Shown here in pieces: positions 1 through 7,443 of a stretch of 64,000 nucleotides of DNA (position 1 is its first letter; each line of letters begins with the position of its first letter). A model generated the notes under the pieces. That model had not been told where the DNA came from. It saw only the letters and a program-made list of their open reading frames with translations, and made no database searches. Both the position numbers and the translations under genes were made by a program. The stretch is from assembly GCF_900112365.1 (NCBI RefSeq), contig NZ_FOLQ01000002.1, positions 434,001 through 498,000 on the forward strand, in the 5' to 3' direction. The stretch comes from Spirosoma endophyticum (lineage in GTDB: Bacteria > Bacteroidota > Bacteroidia > Cytophagales > Spirosomataceae).

Positions 1-63
1 GGTGAGGCTCGTTCCAGAGATCGCCAAGTCGTTAATCATTTTGATCAACCGTAGGGGACTCAT
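1..63 (-). CDS. possible 5' end of a minus-strand gene cut by the window edge
   Basis: An ATG at 63-61 opens a frame of 21 codons that runs off the left edge without a stop (begins MSPLRLIKMINDL). I do not recognise the protein. An open frame of this length can occur by chance and I see no clear TAnnTTTG box upstream, so this is only a possibility. Confidence 0.22.
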   Translation of the reverse strand, partial: MSPLRLIKMINDLAISGTSLT

Positions 64-561
64 AAGGAAGCGCTCAACCGGGCGGTACCTATGTAACGTC
101 GTTTTGCGACAAAAGGCTTAAAAATCAATCAATTAATTTTTGTGTCAGGTAGGTAAGAGAGCCATCGCTACGTCATCCGTCTCACTTACGTTTTATTTCC
201 GCAGCCCAATACAGGTCGACTTTGGAGGGGATGATTAACAAACAAAATACGCGTTTGAGCCTAACCAGACTAAACCAGATGTGTTACTACATCGAAACTG
301 GACTTGCTATCGTTTACTGGACACGCCTTAAGTATTCTTTTCCATCAAGGAGATGGATTTCGGATGGCTTAACAAGAATTTTTACGAGTTCGTGGTCGAA
401 CGTTGGTTGCGCCTGATAACTAATGCCGCCATAGCCTGAATCAGCAGCCTAAATCAAGACGATGTTAGGCTTCTGCAGAACCATAACGCTCAGTTCGCTC
501 AGCCTGAGAAAGCTGACAGCCAGGGCAAAAAAGTTACTTCTCATGGTAGAATGTAAGCGCC
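64..561. other. about 500 bp with no supported gene
   Basis: Short open frames exist here (222-416 and 462-728 on the plus strand), but they have no recognisable domain, and the second runs into the 3' end of the DUF115-like gene on the other strand. A small stem-loop GTCG-TTTTG-CGAC lies near position 100. I see no tRNA or repeat element. Confidence 0.5.
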
Positions 562-1467
562 TTACTGACCAACCGACTGGTTCACCAACTGCACTCGTTC
601 AAGAGCATCGATGTAGCTTTTACTACTGGCATTCAACACACGAACTTTCCGGTAGTCGGCGTATTCACGTAGCACTTCATATCCCCGGAATACCTTGTGC
701 AATGACAGAAACTGGCTCGCCATCGTGAACGTCTGGGTACGATGAGCATCTTTATAAACGGGCATAAACGCTACGTCCTTCGGCTTGTCGTAAAAGTGCA
801 CCTGCTTAATTAATAGCTGATTATCGTCATTGATACGTATTTGCTCGTGCCAGGACGTATCGGCCCCAAACAGAAAAACCTCATCGAACTTGCGGTTGAT
901 CATCAGAAACAGCGCCGTAACAATAACCGTCTGGGCTTGAGGCATGCCGAGATTAGCGGTATAGAGCCAATAGCAAAACCAGTTGAATCCACGAATGATG
1001 GTAGGGTTAAAATAAACAAGCTCGATCCGTGAATTTCCTTTTTCGATTTGCTGGATAAAATAGGAACCCTTCGCAAAATTGGGGATGAACAGACGCATGG
1101 ACCAATCGACCTGCGTAATTAGTGCTTGTAAAATCTGGTGTAGATCTTCACGCCCGGTTGTCGCGTCATGAAACGTGAACGCGTTGGGGTCGGCAATGAT
1201 ATAATTTGCCGGGCGTAAGCGCGTAAAATAATCCGTAAGGGCAAAGCCATTGACAACGATCAATTCGGTTTCCAGCAGAAAATCCAGGTGATTAGCCAGC
1301 GAATCGTTTAAAGAAGGACCATTGCCCAGAACGGAACAGCGAGTTTGCTGCGGAGCTGGTAGTCGAACACCCCACTGCGACCGTAGCAGCACTTTGGCCA
1401 GCGACAACAGTGACTGCGCCAGATTGGAGAAGAAAGCAGCAACGGCGTTAAAGACATTTTCAAGCAT
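562..1467 (-). CDS. DUF115 / MptE-like glycosylation-associated protein
   Basis: 301-residue protein resembling the DUF115/MptE-like family, which includes Maf-type motility accessory factors and 6-hydroxymethylpterin diphosphokinase MptE-like proteins. The best signature is the nucleotide-binding-type loop LGNGPSLNDS at residues 47-56. It is followed by IIADP near 90-94 and LFGADTSWHE near 199-208, matching the GxGPS...ADP...GxD pattern of the family. The first 30 residues are hydrophobic and amphipathic, so it may be membrane-associated. It is the last gene of a minus-strand group (Ppx/GppA, FemAB-like, this gene) with 56 bp before it. In related bacteria such proteins sit in surface polysaccharide or glycan loci, so a role in sugar transfer is plausible, but the substrate is unknown. 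Confidence 0.6.
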   Translation of the reverse strand: MLENVFNAVAAFFSNLAQSLLSLAKVLLRSQWGVRLPAPQQTRCSVLGNGPSLNDSLANHLDFLLETELIVVNGFALTDYFTRLRPANYIIADPNAFTFHDATTGREDLHQILQALITQVDWSMRLFIPNFAKGSYFIQQIEKGNSRIELVYFNPTIIRGFNWFCYWLYTANLGMPQAQTVIVTALFLMINRKFDEVFLFGADTSWHEQIRINDDNQLLIKQVHFYDKPKDVAFMPVYKDAHRTQTFTMASQFLSLHKVFRGYEVLREYADYRKVRVLNASSKSYIDALERVQLVNQSVGQ

Positions 1468-1523
1468 TAGTAAATCAGAAAAAGAGTAGCGTAAAACTAC
1501 AAAAAAAGCCTAACTCACTCGTT

Positions 1524-2492
1524 TCAAAAGCGCTTCTCGAAAACCTGTTTTGGCGACTCCTTCGCACCGAGATTGCGTTTGAACCGTATTAGGCTGGGTT
1601 TAGGGAGATGAGAACTGTCGAGTGATACACCCAGGTCAAGAAGCCGGATGCCTTGTTGCTGACAGTACGTATACAGGCCATCATAGAGCATCACCATCGG
1701 GCTAAACGTTCTATAATCAGTATTCGAAGCAGGCAGAAAGGTGTATAAAATATCTTTGCGTATCCGTACGGTTATCATCATAGCCGCCAGCATGTGGTTA
1801 TCATAGACCGAAAAAACAGAAAAATGATCCGGGAATGTCCGTAACAAATGGGCCAGATAATCAGCGCTAACCGGTAGCGGATAACCTTGCTGCTGGCGGG
1901 CCGTCTGGACAAATTTTACTACGCTACTGATATCCGGATTTTGCTGGTTTTCAAAGTGAAAACCGGCTTCCCGGCATTTTCGTAGGCGTCGACGTTCTGC
2001 CGGAACCAGGTTGCTATCAAACTGGTGGTTAGAAATAGGCAAGAAAAATGACTGGTTCTCTTCAATTAGTTCAAATCCGTATTTCAGTAGTTTTAGGCTG
2101 AGTCGGGCGGCCTGTTCGGGCGCGTAACAGTGCGGATACGTTACGAGCCGAAACGTAGTCGCTCCAGTGTATTTAACGGCTTCATTAAGTGACCATAAAA
2201 ACTCATCTAGCACTGAATCAGGCAAGGTTTCAGTGAACTCAACAGACCCGAATGGAGCTGCACCGGGACTAACGGCACAGCCAGCCTTTATAAAGAAAGC
2301 ACATCGGGCGTCAGCAAGCCCACTACGTTGGTTCAGTGCCGAGACCAAATGAAACTGCCCATCAAGTTGCTGACGAAGATGGGCAGTTTCGTTAAAGAAA
2401 AAACCGGGCTGACAGAAGGCCGGAATATCAATAGGTTTCGGATTATACTGATATAAAATCGTATGACCAGCCAGGGAGATTTTGTTCACCAC
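1524..2492 (-). CDS. FemAB/GNAT_6-like acyltransferase
   Basis: 322-residue protein with the layout of the FemAB-like (Acetyltransf_6) branch of the GNAT fold. A basic motif ERRRLRKCREAGF lies near 168-180, and a second half holds a beta-strand-rich acyl-CoA or aminoacyl-tRNA type core (LAAMMITVRIRKDILYTF), ending with IRFKRNLGAKE. Family members transfer acyl or aminoacyl groups to peptidoglycan or surface sugars; the substrate here cannot be read from the sequence. The start is one of two adjacent GTG codons (2492 or 2489). It overlaps the end of the Ppx gene by a few bases, which indicates translational coupling. No signal peptide is visible. Confidence 0.6.
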   Translation of the reverse strand: MVNKISLAGHTILYQYNPKPIDIPAFCQPGFFFNETAHLRQQLDGQFHLVSALNQRSGLADARCAFFIKAGCAVSPGAAPFGSVEFTETLPDSVLDEFLWSLNEAVKYTGATTFRLVTYPHCYAPEQAARLSLKLLKYGFELIEENQSFFLPISNHQFDSNLVPAERRRLRKCREAGFHFENQQNPDISSVVKFVQTARQQQGYPLPVSADYLAHLLRTFPDHFSVFSVYDNHMLAAMMITVRIRKDILYTFLPASNTDYRTFSPMVMLYDGLYTYCQQQGIRLLDLGVSLDSSHLPKPSLIRFKRNLGAKESPKQVFEKRF

Positions 2493-3373
2493 ATGGGCTT
2501 TCGGCGATTCAGTTGACCGTAGACCAACTGAATGATGCCATCTTTTAAGCCTAAATCAGGTACGATGATTTTTTCGGCACCGGCCCATTTCATTACCGAA
2601 ATATAGATGTCGGCGGCTGGAACGATTACATCGGCCCGGTCGGCATTTAAGCGAAGTTTGTTAATTCGATCCTCCTGGCTGAAGCCCGCAATGTAGTTGC
2701 GGATACGTTCGATTTCGGCTCGATTTGTTTCCGTTTCAGAAACTTTGGCCGCCAGATTAAACAGTTTGCTGATGTTGCCGCCCGTACCGACGGCTGTCAC
2801 TTCCTGCGTTGAGTCGATATTGTCCTGAACCCAATCTTCAATTTTACGCCAGGCTCCTTTCGATTCTTTCCCTTCCAGCAGACGTACTGAGCCGATTTTA
2901 AAGGACTTTGAATTGATCTTCTGCCGATTTACGTACACGTTCAGTTCGGTGCTACCCCCACCCACGTCGATGTGCAGATATTGCCGGTCGTCCAGTGCCT
3001 GAACAACCACATTATTAATGAGTTCGGCTTCTTTCTGACCGTCAATGATATGAATCTTGATCCCTGTAGACGCTTCAATTCGTTTGGCAATTTCCGGGCC
3101 ATTTGAGGCTTCACGCATAGCCGACGTAGCACAAGCCATGTACCCTTCCACCTCGTGCAGTTCCATGAGCAGTTTATAGGCTTGCATGAGTTTATTGGTC
3201 CGGGCTTCGCTTTCGGGCGTTAGGGCGCCGTAGTTAAACACGTCGTGGCCCAAACGGAGTGGAAATCGTACATATTCGACACGTTTGAAGCTAACGAGGT
3301 TGTCATTATGCAGAACGGTTGAGATCTGCATGCGGGCTGCGTTAGAGCCGATATCAATGGCTGCCAGTTTCAC
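2486..3373 (-). CDS. Ppx/GppA family phosphatase
   Basis: Single-domain member of the exopolyphosphatase / pppGpp phosphohydrolase family (ASKHA fold), about 295 residues like other short forms. The N-terminal phosphate loop AAIDIGSNAARM and the second loop VGGGSTELNVY are both clear, as is the C-terminal ADVIVPAADIY segment. I chose the GTG at 3373, directly before KLAAIDIGSN. The longer frame from a GTG at 3433 adds 20 non-conserved residues and contains the -7 box TATCTTTG, so it must be mostly promoter. Likely role: hydrolysis of polyphosphate or pppGpp in the cytoplasm. First gene of a three-gene minus-strand group. Confidence 0.85.
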   Translation of the reverse strand: MKLAAIDIGSNAARMQISTVLHNDNLVSFKRVEYVRFPLRLGHDVFNYGALTPESEARTNKLMQAYKLLMELHEVEGYMACATSAMREASNGPEIAKRIEASTGIKIHIIDGQKEAELINNVVVQALDDRQYLHIDVGGGSTELNVYVNRQKINSKSFKIGSVRLLEGKESKGAWRKIEDWVQDNIDSTQEVTAVGTGGNISKLFNLAAKVSETETNRAEIERIRNYIAGFSQEDRINKLRLNADRADVIVPAADIYISVMKWAGAEKIIVPDLGLKDGIIQLVYGQLNRRKPMW

Positions 3374-3404
3374 AATAATAGGAGCGTTGTTGCTGAAAAA
3401 CGGC

Positions 3405-3412
3405 CAAAGATA
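3405..3412 (-). promoter_or_regulatory. -7 promoter box TATCTTTG before Ppx/GppA
   Basis: Exact match to the Bacteroidota TAnnTTTG box on the minus strand. Transcription would begin near 3398, giving a leader of about 25 nt to the GTG at 3373. No good TTG -33 box is seen at the usual spacing. Confidence 0.5.
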
Positions 3413-3523
3413 GTTTATTTCAATACTGTACACCCTATGTTACGCAGCGATTACCATTTAGTAGGAATTAACCGGAAAGTAAGTCAAAATGGGGCCGATA
3501 CGTCGATTGCCAGAAAAAACCCT

Positions 3524-3531
3524 TACTTTTG
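3524..3531 (+). promoter_or_regulatory. -7 promoter box TACTTTTG before the carbamoyltransferase
   Basis: Exact TAnnTTTG match on the plus strand about 27 bp before the ATG at 3558. With the box at 3405-3412 it forms a divergent promoter pair in this intergenic region. The -33 element is not convincing. Confidence 0.5.
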
Positions 3532-3557
3532 GCCCCTCTTTACTGGTATACTAGTTC

Positions 3558-5420
3558 ATGACCATATTAGGTATTTCTGCTTTTTATCACGATTCGGCTG
3601 CAGCATTGATTGAAGATGGCCGAATCGTTGCGGCCGCTCAGGAAGAGCGATTTACTAGAAAAAAGCACGATCCGGGTTTTCCCGCTCAAGCGATTAAATA
3701 CTGTCTTCAATATGGCGGTGTCGACATAAACAAACTGGATGCCATTGTCTTCTACGACAAACCACTGCTCAAATTTGAGCGGTTGCTGGAGACGTATTAT
3801 GCCTTTGCTCCCAAGGGTATACGCTCGTTTCTGATGTCGATTCCGGTTTGGCTGAAAGAGAAATTATTTCTCAAGCGGCTGATTCGGGAAGAACTGGAGA
3901 AGTTAGGGTATGATCCGTCCCTTAAAATAAAATTACTCTTTCCTGAGCACCATCTTTCGCACGGAGCCAGTGCTTTTTATCCATCTCCCTTTAAGCGGGC
4001 AGCTATTCTAACGGTCGATGGCGTAGGCGAATGGGCTACGGCTTCTATTGGTTTAGGGGATGGGAAAGATATTTCGATCCTTAAGGAAATGCGGTTCCCG
4101 CACTCACTCGGGCTCTTGTATTCAGCTTTCACTTATTTTCTCGGCTTCCGGGTTAACTCAGGCGAATACAAACTCATGGGTCTGGCGCCCTATGGCGATC
4201 CGACTTCGCCGGACGTCGCCCGGTACATGACGCTTATTAAAGAAAAACTTGCTGACCTTAAGCCCGATGGCTCCATCTGGCTCAATCAGGAGTATTTCGA
4301 TTATGCTACGGGTCTCCGAATGGTACACGCCAGCAAATGGGAGGAACTGTTTGGTTTCCCGCTGCGCCAGCCTGAAGACGAATTGCAGGCGCATCATTGC
4401 AATCTGGGCCTGGCCATTCAATACCTGACCGAAGAGGTCGTGCTGAACATGGCGCGTGAAGCCAAACGCCTGACCAATGCCGATGCGATCGTCATGGCCG
4501 GTGGCGTGGCGCTAAATTGCGTATCGAACGGAAAGCTTCAGGCAGCCGGCATCTTTAAAGACATTTTTATTCAACCAGCCGCCGGTGACGCGGGTGGCGC
4601 GTTGGGGGCGGCACTGGCCGCTTATCATATCTACTTCCAGCAGGAGCGGGTAGTTACGACCGAGCGGGATGCCATGCGTGGCTCTTACCTGGGACCAACA
4701 TTCTCGGATCTGGATGTTGAGCTGATGGCCAAAAAGTACAAAGGCGTTGCCACCCATTATGAGAATTTCAATGACCTGAGTCGCGATGCGGCTAAATTGC
4801 TTGCCGATGGCAACGTAGTAGGGTGGGTGCAGGGGCAGATGGAATTTGGTCCACGGGCGCTGGGTGGACGTAGCATTCTGGGTGATCCACGGAATGCGGA
4901 GATGCAAAAGAAGCTGAATCTGAAAATCAAATACCGCGAATCGTTCCGGCCATTTGCACCTTCAGTACTGGCCGAAGATTGCGCTGAATACTTCGATTAC
5001 GATGGAATTTCGCCTTATATGCTGCTGGTACACCCGGTAGCCCAGAAGCGTCGGACACCGGTTCCGGCCAACTATGCCAGTTTCTCGTTGCGTGATAAGC
5101 TCTACTATCAACGGTCTGATCTGCCGTCCATTACGCACATTGATTATTCGGCCCGGATTCAAACGGTGCATAAAGACACGAACCCGCGCTACTACCAGTT
5201 GATCGATGCCTTCAAACAGCTCACGGGATTTGGCGTGATTGTTAACACCAGTTTCAACGTGCGGGGTGAACCAATCGTCTGCACACCCGACGATGCGTAC
5301 CGATGCTTCATGCGCACCGAAATGGATTATCTGGCTGTAGGTAACTTCCTGTTCGACAAGCGGAAACAGCCCGAATGGCAGGGAAGTGACAACTGGAAAG
5401 AAGAATTTGTTTTAGACTAA
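3558..5420 (+). CDS. carbamoyltransferase, NodU/CmcH/TobZ family
   Basis: 620-residue O-carbamoyltransferase. The N-terminal Kae1-like domain starts GISAFYHDSAAALI and carries the metal-binding motif EHHLSHGASAFY (H131, H135) and DGVGEWATAS. GGVALNCVSNGKL follows in the middle. The C-terminal carbamoyl-phosphate domain shows GPRALGGRSILGDPRN, SFRPFAPSVL and NTSFNVRGEPIVC. Such enzymes move a carbamoyl group from carbamoyl phosphate, through carbamoyl-AMP, to a hydroxyl on a sugar or natural product. The acceptor is unknown. It heads a four-gene run with a membrane SGNH hydrolase, a DUF5989-like protein and an SxtJ-like protein. That company points to modification of a cell-envelope or secreted glycan rather than antibiotic synthesis (inference). 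Length is usual for the family. Confidence 0.92.
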   Translation: MTILGISAFYHDSAAALIEDGRIVAAAQEERFTRKKHDPGFPAQAIKYCLQYGGVDINKLDAIVFYDKPLLKFERLLETYYAFAPKGIRSFLMSIPVWLKEKLFLKRLIREELEKLGYDPSLKIKLLFPEHHLSHGASAFYPSPFKRAAILTVDGVGEWATASIGLGDGKDISILKEMRFPHSLGLLYSAFTYFLGFRVNSGEYKLMGLAPYGDPTSPDVARYMTLIKEKLADLKPDGSIWLNQEYFDYATGLRMVHASKWEELFGFPLRQPEDELQAHHCNLGLAIQYLTEEVVLNMAREAKRLTNADAIVMAGGVALNCVSNGKLQAAGIFKDIFIQPAAGDAGGALGAALAAYHIYFQQERVVTTERDAMRGSYLGPTFSDLDVELMAKKYKGVATHYENFNDLSRDAAKLLADGNVVGWVQGQMEFGPRALGGRSILGDPRNAEMQKKLNLKIKYRESFRPFAPSVLAEDCAEYFDYDGISPYMLLVHPVAQKRRTPVPANYASFSLRDKLYYQRSDLPSITHIDYSARIQTVHKDTNPRYYQLIDAFKQLTGFGVIVNTSFNVRGEPIVCTPDDAYRCFMRTEMDYLAVGNFLFDKRKQPEWQGSDNWKEEFVLD

Positions 5421-5454
5421 CATACGTCATTTATTTGACGAACGACCTCGTTTA

Positions 5455-6621
5455 ATGGGCTCAAAACTCGTGTCCAGTGCTGTTCGCTTACTGCTACTGG
5501 GATTCCTGGCATTCATTCTGTTTTTTGGTGATCACTTTGGCGTTAGCTTCGATTACCCACATTTCGGGTTATTCGATAATGTATACGTCCGGTTGATAAA
5601 AGGCTGCCTGTTGCTGCTGATTGTTATTGAGCTGCTACGTATCTATTATTATGGCATTGTCAAAAATCCGAATCCACCCAAACTGGGTGGAAACATAGCG
5701 ACCTTGTTCGTGCCGGTTGTGTTGATACTGGTCGCGCTGGAGATTGGATTTATGTTTGTCGCCCAAAGCCAGGAGGGTGGGCTGACGCTGGCATCGCATA
5801 TTTGGTTTGAGCGCTACTGGTTGCCCATGACTCCGGATAACTATCGAGATTCGCCCAAAACCGATACGTTGGGTAAGAAGAAAGTCCTGATTGTTGGCGA
5901 TTCCTTCACATCAGGACACGGTTTAAAATCGGCCGATGAGCGATACGGGAATGTGTTGGGTGAAAAACTGGATGGCAAACAATACGTAACATATAACCTG
6001 GGAATATCGGGTTCCGACACCCGCGACGAGTTTAAACGACTGACGAAGTTTGCCGTAAAGCCGGATGTACTGATATTACAGTATTTCCCAAATGACATCG
6101 AGAAGGTAGCACATGATCATGGGTTAGTGCCGACGGGCTTTGCTCCCTATTCTGATTTGCCGCGGCCGCTTCAGCCCTTATTCATTAAATCGTATTTACT
6201 CAACTATTTATACTGGCAGTTCCCGCACGGTAATTTTGCGCCTTTTGATACGTATGCCCGAACGGCTTATGGCACACCGGCTATCATTAACGACCACCTG
6301 AGCGATCTCAATCAATTTGTAGACTATGCCAAAGCAAATAATGCCCGGCTCTATGTGGTGATGTTCCCGTTTGTCCACAACCTGGAACAGTCGGCTGAGT
6401 ATACGAAGCCCGTCGTTGACTTTTTTCGAAAAAATAATGTCCCGATTCTGGAGGTTGGCAAGCTCATCGGCGACATTGATATCAAGGATCGGGTGGTAGG
6501 ACGTAATGATGGGCACGCCAGCCCAATTGTCAATAAACGAGTGGGCGAAGCCTTATTTCAACTGATGCAGTCGAACCCTGGTGTTCTTCAAGACTCATCC
6601 CTTACATCTGTTAACAAATAA
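5455..6621 (+). CDS. membrane-anchored SGNH/GDSL hydrolase
   Basis: 388-residue protein with three hydrophobic segments in the first 110 residues (about 10-26, 48-64, 82-104), followed by a soluble SGNH hydrolase-like domain. Block I is VLIVGDSFTSGH with nucleophile S150; block V is D352-G-H354 in NDGHASP; ILQYFPNDIE resembles block III. It probably acts outside the cytoplasmic membrane on an ester such as an O-acetyl group of a glycan. It lies 34 bp after the carbamoyltransferase and 17 bp before the DUF5989-like gene, so it is in the same operon. The substrate is unknown. Confidence 0.75.
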   Translation: MGSKLVSSAVRLLLLGFLAFILFFGDHFGVSFDYPHFGLFDNVYVRLIKGCLLLLIVIELLRIYYYGIVKNPNPPKLGGNIATLFVPVVLILVALEIGFMFVAQSQEGGLTLASHIWFERYWLPMTPDNYRDSPKTDTLGKKKVLIVGDSFTSGHGLKSADERYGNVLGEKLDGKQYVTYNLGISGSDTRDEFKRLTKFAVKPDVLILQYFPNDIEKVAHDHGLVPTGFAPYSDLPRPLQPLFIKSYLLNYLYWQFPHGNFAPFDTYARTAYGTPAIINDHLSDLNQFVDYAKANNARLYVVMFPFVHNLEQSAEYTKPVVDFFRKNNVPILEVGKLIGDIDIKDRVVGRNDGHASPIVNKRVGEALFQLMQSNPGVLQDSSLTSVNK

Positions 6622-6638
6622 GCAAACTGAATTAACTC

Positions 6639-6788
6639 ATGGAATTCCTACAGGACATTTTTAAATTTCTAAAGCAGCGCAAAAAATGGTGGCTGGCTCC
6701 AATGATTATTTTATTGCTACTCATTGGTATTCTGATCGTTATTGGCGGTGGTTCGGCCGTTGCTCCGTTTATCTACACATTGTTTTAA
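6639..6788 (+). CDS. DUF5989-like small membrane protein (49 aa)
   Basis: ATG at 6639, stop TAA at 6786-6788. The 49-residue product begins MEFLQDIFKFLKQRKKWW, then has one transmembrane helix (about residues 20-37) and ends APFIYTLF. A basic amphipathic start, KKWW and one helix followed by a GGG turn are typical of DUF5989 proteins, which are often encoded beside NodU-type carbamoyltransferases and SxtJ-like proteins. It sits 17 bp after the SGNH gene and 3 bp before the SxtJ gene, so it is translated in the operon. It is easily missed because of its size. Molecular function unknown. Confidence 0.8.
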   Translation: MEFLQDIFKFLKQRKKWWLAPMIILLLLIGILIVIGGGSAVAPFIYTLF

Positions 6789-6791
6789 GGC

Positions 6792-7154
6792 ATGGATATT
6801 ACCGAAAAAGTAAAAGCCCAGCTAGTGATCGTAACTGGCCTGGTGGTGCTGTATTTTGTGTTTAAATCACCCTGGTGGCTCTATGGAGCAGCAACTGTTG
6901 GTGTATTGAGCCTGGCTATTCCAGCCGCGGGTGACCTGATTGTGAAAGCCTGGTTCAAACTGGCCGAAATCCTGGGGAATATCAATGGCAAGATCATTCT
7001 GTCGGTTATGTTCTTCGTCTTTTTGTTTCCTATTGCACTGCTCTATCGCATGACGGCCAAAAACCCACTGGCTATCAAGCGAACCGACGATGCCTCGTTC
7101 TACAACGAACGGAATCATCTGTATACGAAAGAAGATTTAGAGCAGACTTGGTAA
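6792..7154 (+). CDS. SxtJ-like membrane protein
   Basis: 120-residue protein with hydrophobic segments near residues 12-26, 30-50 and 64-88 (the last KIILSVMFFVFLFPIALLYR) and a polar tail. It matches the SxtJ family, named from cyanobacterial saxitoxin clusters and common beside carbamoyltransferases in many bacteria. Last gene of the cassette, 3 bp after the DUF5989-like gene, with a strong terminator 22 bp downstream. It may anchor or assist the carbamoyltransferase at the membrane (inference). Confidence 0.7.
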   Translation: MDITEKVKAQLVIVTGLVVLYFVFKSPWWLYGAATVGVLSLAIPAAGDLIVKAWFKLAEILGNINGKIILSVMFFVFLFPIALLYRMTAKNPLAIKRTDDASFYNERNHLYTKEDLEQTW

Positions 7155-7176
7155 ACGAATGAAATTGACTTATTTT

Positions 7177-7209
7177 GGGTACACTCTTTGCCAGTGTACC
7201 CTTTTTTTT
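7177..7209 (+). terminator. intrinsic terminator of the carbamoyltransferase cassette
   Basis: Perfect 9-bp stem GGGTACACT / AGTGTACCC with a 7-nt loop, followed by eight T residues (7202-7209). It ends directly against the -7 box of the metH promoter. Confidence 0.9.
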
Positions 7210-7212
7210 GTT

Positions 7213-7220
7213 TAAATTTG
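7213..7220 (+). promoter_or_regulatory. -7 promoter box TAAATTTG of the metH transcript
   Basis: Exact TAnnTTTG match just before the SAM riboswitch aptamer. A TTTG at 7187-7190 (inside the terminator loop) stands 22 bp upstream and could serve as the -33 element, so terminator and promoter overlap. Confidence 0.6.
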
Positions 7221-7224
7221 CTGT

Positions 7225-7331
7225 AGCTTATCCAGAAAGACGGAGGGAAAGGACCCGATGATGTCTTGGCAACCAACCAGCCTCAGGGAATGGTGCCAAT
7301 TTCCGCCCGGTCATCAACTGGGATAGATAAG
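7225..7331 (+). promoter_or_regulatory. SAM-I (S-box) riboswitch controlling metH
   Basis: The aptamer follows the S-box pattern: P1 CTTATC (7227-7232) pairs with GATAAG (7326-7331). Between them stand GGAGGGA, CCCGATGATGTCTTGGCAACC-type and GGTGCCAA motifs in the right order. It lies about 110 nt upstream of metH. The expression platform (7332-7443) has T-rich runs and a small stem GTTAG/CTAAC (about 7407-7420) close to the start codon; whether control is by termination or by blocking translation is not clear. Binding of S-adenosylmethionine is expected to lower metH expression. Confidence 0.93.
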
Positions 7332-7443
7332 ATTAGCCGTCTGCTACCTATCTTTTTGGTCATAAGCCTTTTTTGATTTTTTGGACTTTTTTAAGCCAGC
7401 TGTTTGTTAGCGTGTCTAACAACTATGCACTGAAACACCGCCA

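Noticed and set aside
222..728. Short plus-strand frames near the left edge (64 and 88 codons)
   Set aside because: No family resemblance, no promoter box; the second overlaps the DUF115-like gene on the other strand.
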